From NCBI GenBank assembly GCA_963693635.1, contig CAVOBC010000261.1, positions 1 through 6,923 of the forward strand: DNA of 6,923 nt, written 5' to 3'. The DNA comes from CAVOBC01 sp963693635. GTDB lineage: Bacteria; Pseudomonadota; Gammaproteobacteria; Pseudomonadales; Azotimanducaceae. The translations under genes were made by a program, and so were the position numbers. This document shows positions 5,325-6,923 of this stretch, piece after piece (within the stretch, counting starts at the first letter, position 1; the number at the start of each line of letters is the position of its first letter). Below the pieces are notes generated by a model that had not been told where the DNA came from, ran no database searches, and saw only the letters and a list, made by a program, of their open reading frames with translations.

Positions 5325-6523
5325 CTACTCCCGCCATCGCTCCCAGCGAGCCTTCAGGCTCATGATGCCGCGTAACGACTCTGCCATCACGGTGGCACCG
5401 ATTGAACCATCTGGCATCACTTGTCCGAGTGCCGCCTCAGTACGCTCAGCCATACCCATGATGATCTCAAACCCGCGTGGATCGTCGAGGAGGTTGTCAA
5501 TCAACGTGTGGATACCGGCTGGCAGCGTGGAAAGGTCGCCCGCGTTGCCGTAACGGTTGCGCCGGCTGAGAATGCCAAGACCCGTAACAATCGCCATAGT
5601 CTGCTCGGCAATCTGACCGCGCAGACCCTCTTCGAGTTGCGTCAGGCCATAGTTGTCGACCCCTTTGGTCGTGAGGGTCTGGTGATATAGGTGCACCATG
5701 TCGTTCCACCGGTCTTCAATTTGATCTGGCAGCATATTGCCCGAAAGGAAGTAGGCGAGGTCGCCGTGTGGGGAACCGGGCTGACAGCACCAGTCGATGA
5801 CAACGAGGTCGCCCCCGGCATCGAAGCCGAGGTTGTCCAGCCGATAGTCCGTATGGACCAGCGTGAAGGGGTCAGGCAGCCTTGCACTCGGTGGCTCGAA
5901 GCTTGGCATATCCATGGACTGAACGATGAGGCCCGCCACCGAGTGCGTCAGCGGGAGTCCTTTGCCGAAGGTCTCGTCGATTTCACCGAGAAGCTCGGTC
6001 AAAAGCGGCACGAGCAATTGCGGGTCCGTGCCGTCAGTATGCTGCTGGCTGAGACCGGCGATATTGAGTGAATTCCAGAATTTTGCGTGATGCGAGGCGA
6101 GGCCGATGACGGCTTTTACGATCTTTGCATCGTCCCCTCCTCCGACCTGGTCGCCGAATTCGACGTCCGCGAGATCCTCAAGCATGAGGACGAAGCGGGC
6201 GCGCTGGGGATCGGTCGCGCCGTAGTAGCAGCGCGGCGCGCGCACCGGCGCTGGTCGGCGAAGGACTCGTAGAATCTGGATTCGTTGTGATATGCGCCCG
6301 CAACATGCCCGGCCTATTCGGCGTCGGGGGAGTGCAATTTGATGACGACGCTTGCCGGCGCGTCGACGCTCTCTGGCCACGTGAGCCTGACGCGATGGAC
6401 CTGACCTGCGAAGCCGCGACCCTCGCTGATATTCGCAACGCTGAGCGATGCCGGAGCCTTGTGGAAGACATCTGCCAGCCAGGCAGCGTCGACGTCGTCA
6501 ATCGTCTCAGGAATCTCATTCAT
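5325..6523 (-). pseudogene. phosphotransferase, APH/ecdysteroid-kinase-like, broken by amber stop and frameshift
   Basis: An intact version (about 399 residues) would be a kinase-fold enzyme phosphorylating a small molecule with ATP. Translation starts at ATG 6523, five to six bases after AGGGAGG, and gives a normal N-terminus: glycine-rich loop GRGFAGQVHRV (residues 35-45) and Lys62 in SVVIKLHSPDAE. Codon 70 is then TAG (6314-6316). The same frame continues with AGHVAGAYHNESRFYESFADQ, and one base is missing at about 6251. In the next frame the homologous protein resumes as APVRAPRCYYGATD, then VLMLEDLADVEFGDQ, HHAKFW, the catalytic HTDYRLDN (Asp226 and Asn231 in reconstructed numbering) and VIDWCCQP (Asp244, magnesium ligand), ending at TAG 5325-5327. 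A frame open from a GTG at 6380 yields 351 residues, but its first 43 are out-of-frame nonsense. The loss is recent, or the lesions are sequencing errors. The physiological substrate is unknown; antibiotic resistance is not implied. Confidence 0.85.
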
Positions 6524-6529
6524 CCGTGT

Positions 6530-6536
6530 CCTCCCT
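6530..6536 (-). promoter_or_regulatory. Shine-Dalgarno site of the broken kinase gene
   Basis: The minus strand reads AGGGAGG, six bases before the ATG at 6523. Its strength shows that the N-terminal fragment is the genuine gene start and rules out the longer frame entering from 6679. Confidence 0.75.
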
Positions 6537-6585
6537 GGCGTGTGTAGCGCGCGTGGGTTCAAAAATGCCTTGCGAGTTTGATCCG

Positions 6586-6599
6586 AAGGACTAAGGACT
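6586..6599 (+). repeat. tandem 7-bp repeat in the divergent promoter gap
   Basis: AAGGACT occurs twice in a row in the 105-base gap between the broken kinase gene and the right-edge oxygenase. It could be a binding site or chance. Confidence 0.35.
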
Positions 6600-6628
6600 T
6601 CCAACCGTGTGCTGATAAAGTGATTCCC

Positions 6629-6923
6629 ATGTCGTCCCTTCATCTTTCGGCCGCAGACAAGTCCTTCTATGACGAGCAAGGCTATGTGCTTGTTAAGTCA
6701 GTCTTCACGCGTGAGGAAACAGCTGCGCTCCGGGAGGAAGCTCATGCGATCGCTCGCAGGCTCGAGTCTGCATATGGCCCTGGCGTCGTCGGGCAAGGCT
6801 GGGCGTCGGCCGCCAAGTTGACTGACGAGCCCCGACGGTTGCTGTCTTGTCACAACGTCCAGTTTCATTCAGCGGCGTTTGCGCGGCTGATCACCGACCC
6901 GCGGTTGACGGCCAGGGCGGCAG
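6629..6923 (+). CDS. phytanoyl-CoA dioxygenase (PhyH) family protein, 5' part only
   Basis: This frame opens at ATG 6629 and is still open at the right edge (98 codons seen). The start MSSLHLSAADKSFYDEQGYVLVKSVFTREETAALREEA is the typical head of PhyH-type Fe(II)/2-oxoglutarate oxygenases, with the 'F...GYV.V...F...E...LR.E' pattern. GWASAAKLTDEPRRLLSCHNVQFHSAAFARLITDPRLTARA then matches the stretch before the double-stranded beta-helix core. The iron-binding HxD and distal His lie beyond the edge, so activity cannot be judged. No strong ribosome binding site is visible before the ATG. The gene is divergent from the kinase remnant, with 105 bases between starts that must hold both promoters. 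Its N-terminus differs clearly from that of the HEAT-fused oxygenase, so the two are not a recent duplication. Confidence 0.85.
   Translation, partial: MSSLHLSAADKSFYDEQGYVLVKSVFTREETAALREEAHAIARRLESAYGPGVVGQGWASAAKLTDEPRRLLSCHNVQFHSAAFARLITDPRLTARAA

Noticed and set aside
6245..6260. Programmed ribosomal frameshift to join the two kinase frames
   Set aside because: There is no X-XXY-YYZ slippery heptamer at the junction, and the upstream in-frame TAG at 6314-6316 would stop translation before it.
6314..6316. Genetic recoding of TAG (suppressor or pyrrolysine)
   Set aside because: It would not repair the frameshift 60 bases later, and nothing else in the window suggests recoding; the genes at 528, 2593 and 5325 end in TAA, TAG and TAG as ordinary stops.

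Overview
The window looks like chromosomal DNA from a moderately high-GC, free-living proteobacterium, gamma or alpha. The basis is GC-rich third codon positions, clear Shine-Dalgarno sites, a small exported protein of a type common in those classes, and a set of CoA-, aldehyde- and 2-oxoglutarate-dependent catabolic families. The genus cannot be read from the sequence. There are no tRNA or rRNA genes, no CRISPR array, and no transposase or integrase.

Layout. Bases 1-71 may hold the tail of an upstream plus-strand gene. Bases 72-527 lack a firm gene but are not featureless: they contain a 49-base imperfect direct repeat (106-154 and 240-288), a perfect 20-bp palindrome (137-156), three GGGTAAAT-like units (163-189), and two tiny ATGA-overlapping frames that share a peptide motif. 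A class III CoA-transferase (CaiB/BaiF) lies on the minus strand at 528-1748. A small exported protein follows divergently on the plus strand (about 1976-2509). Next comes a plus-strand pair 23 bases apart: a YajO-like aldo/keto reductase (2593-3624) and a phytanoyl-CoA dioxygenase-type (PhyH) Fe(II)/2-oxoglutarate oxygenase fused to a C-terminal HEAT-repeat domain (3648-5135). Convergent to these, on the minus strand (5325-6523), is a phosphotransferase of the aminoglycoside-phosphotransferase/ecdysteroid-kinase-like fold. It carries two lesions, an in-frame amber codon and a one-base frameshift. A second PhyH oxygenase starts divergently at 6629 and runs off the right edge.

How they may work together (inference). 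CoA transfer, NADPH-dependent carbonyl reduction, two non-heme iron oxygenases and a small-molecule kinase would fit breakdown of an organic substrate such as a branched lipid, terpenoid or steroid-like compound. No gene shown fixes the substrate. Only the reductase and the HEAT-fused oxygenase have the spacing of an operon.

The points most worth a second look are the doubly broken kinase, the PhyH-HEAT fusion, and the repeat-bearing intergenic block at the left.
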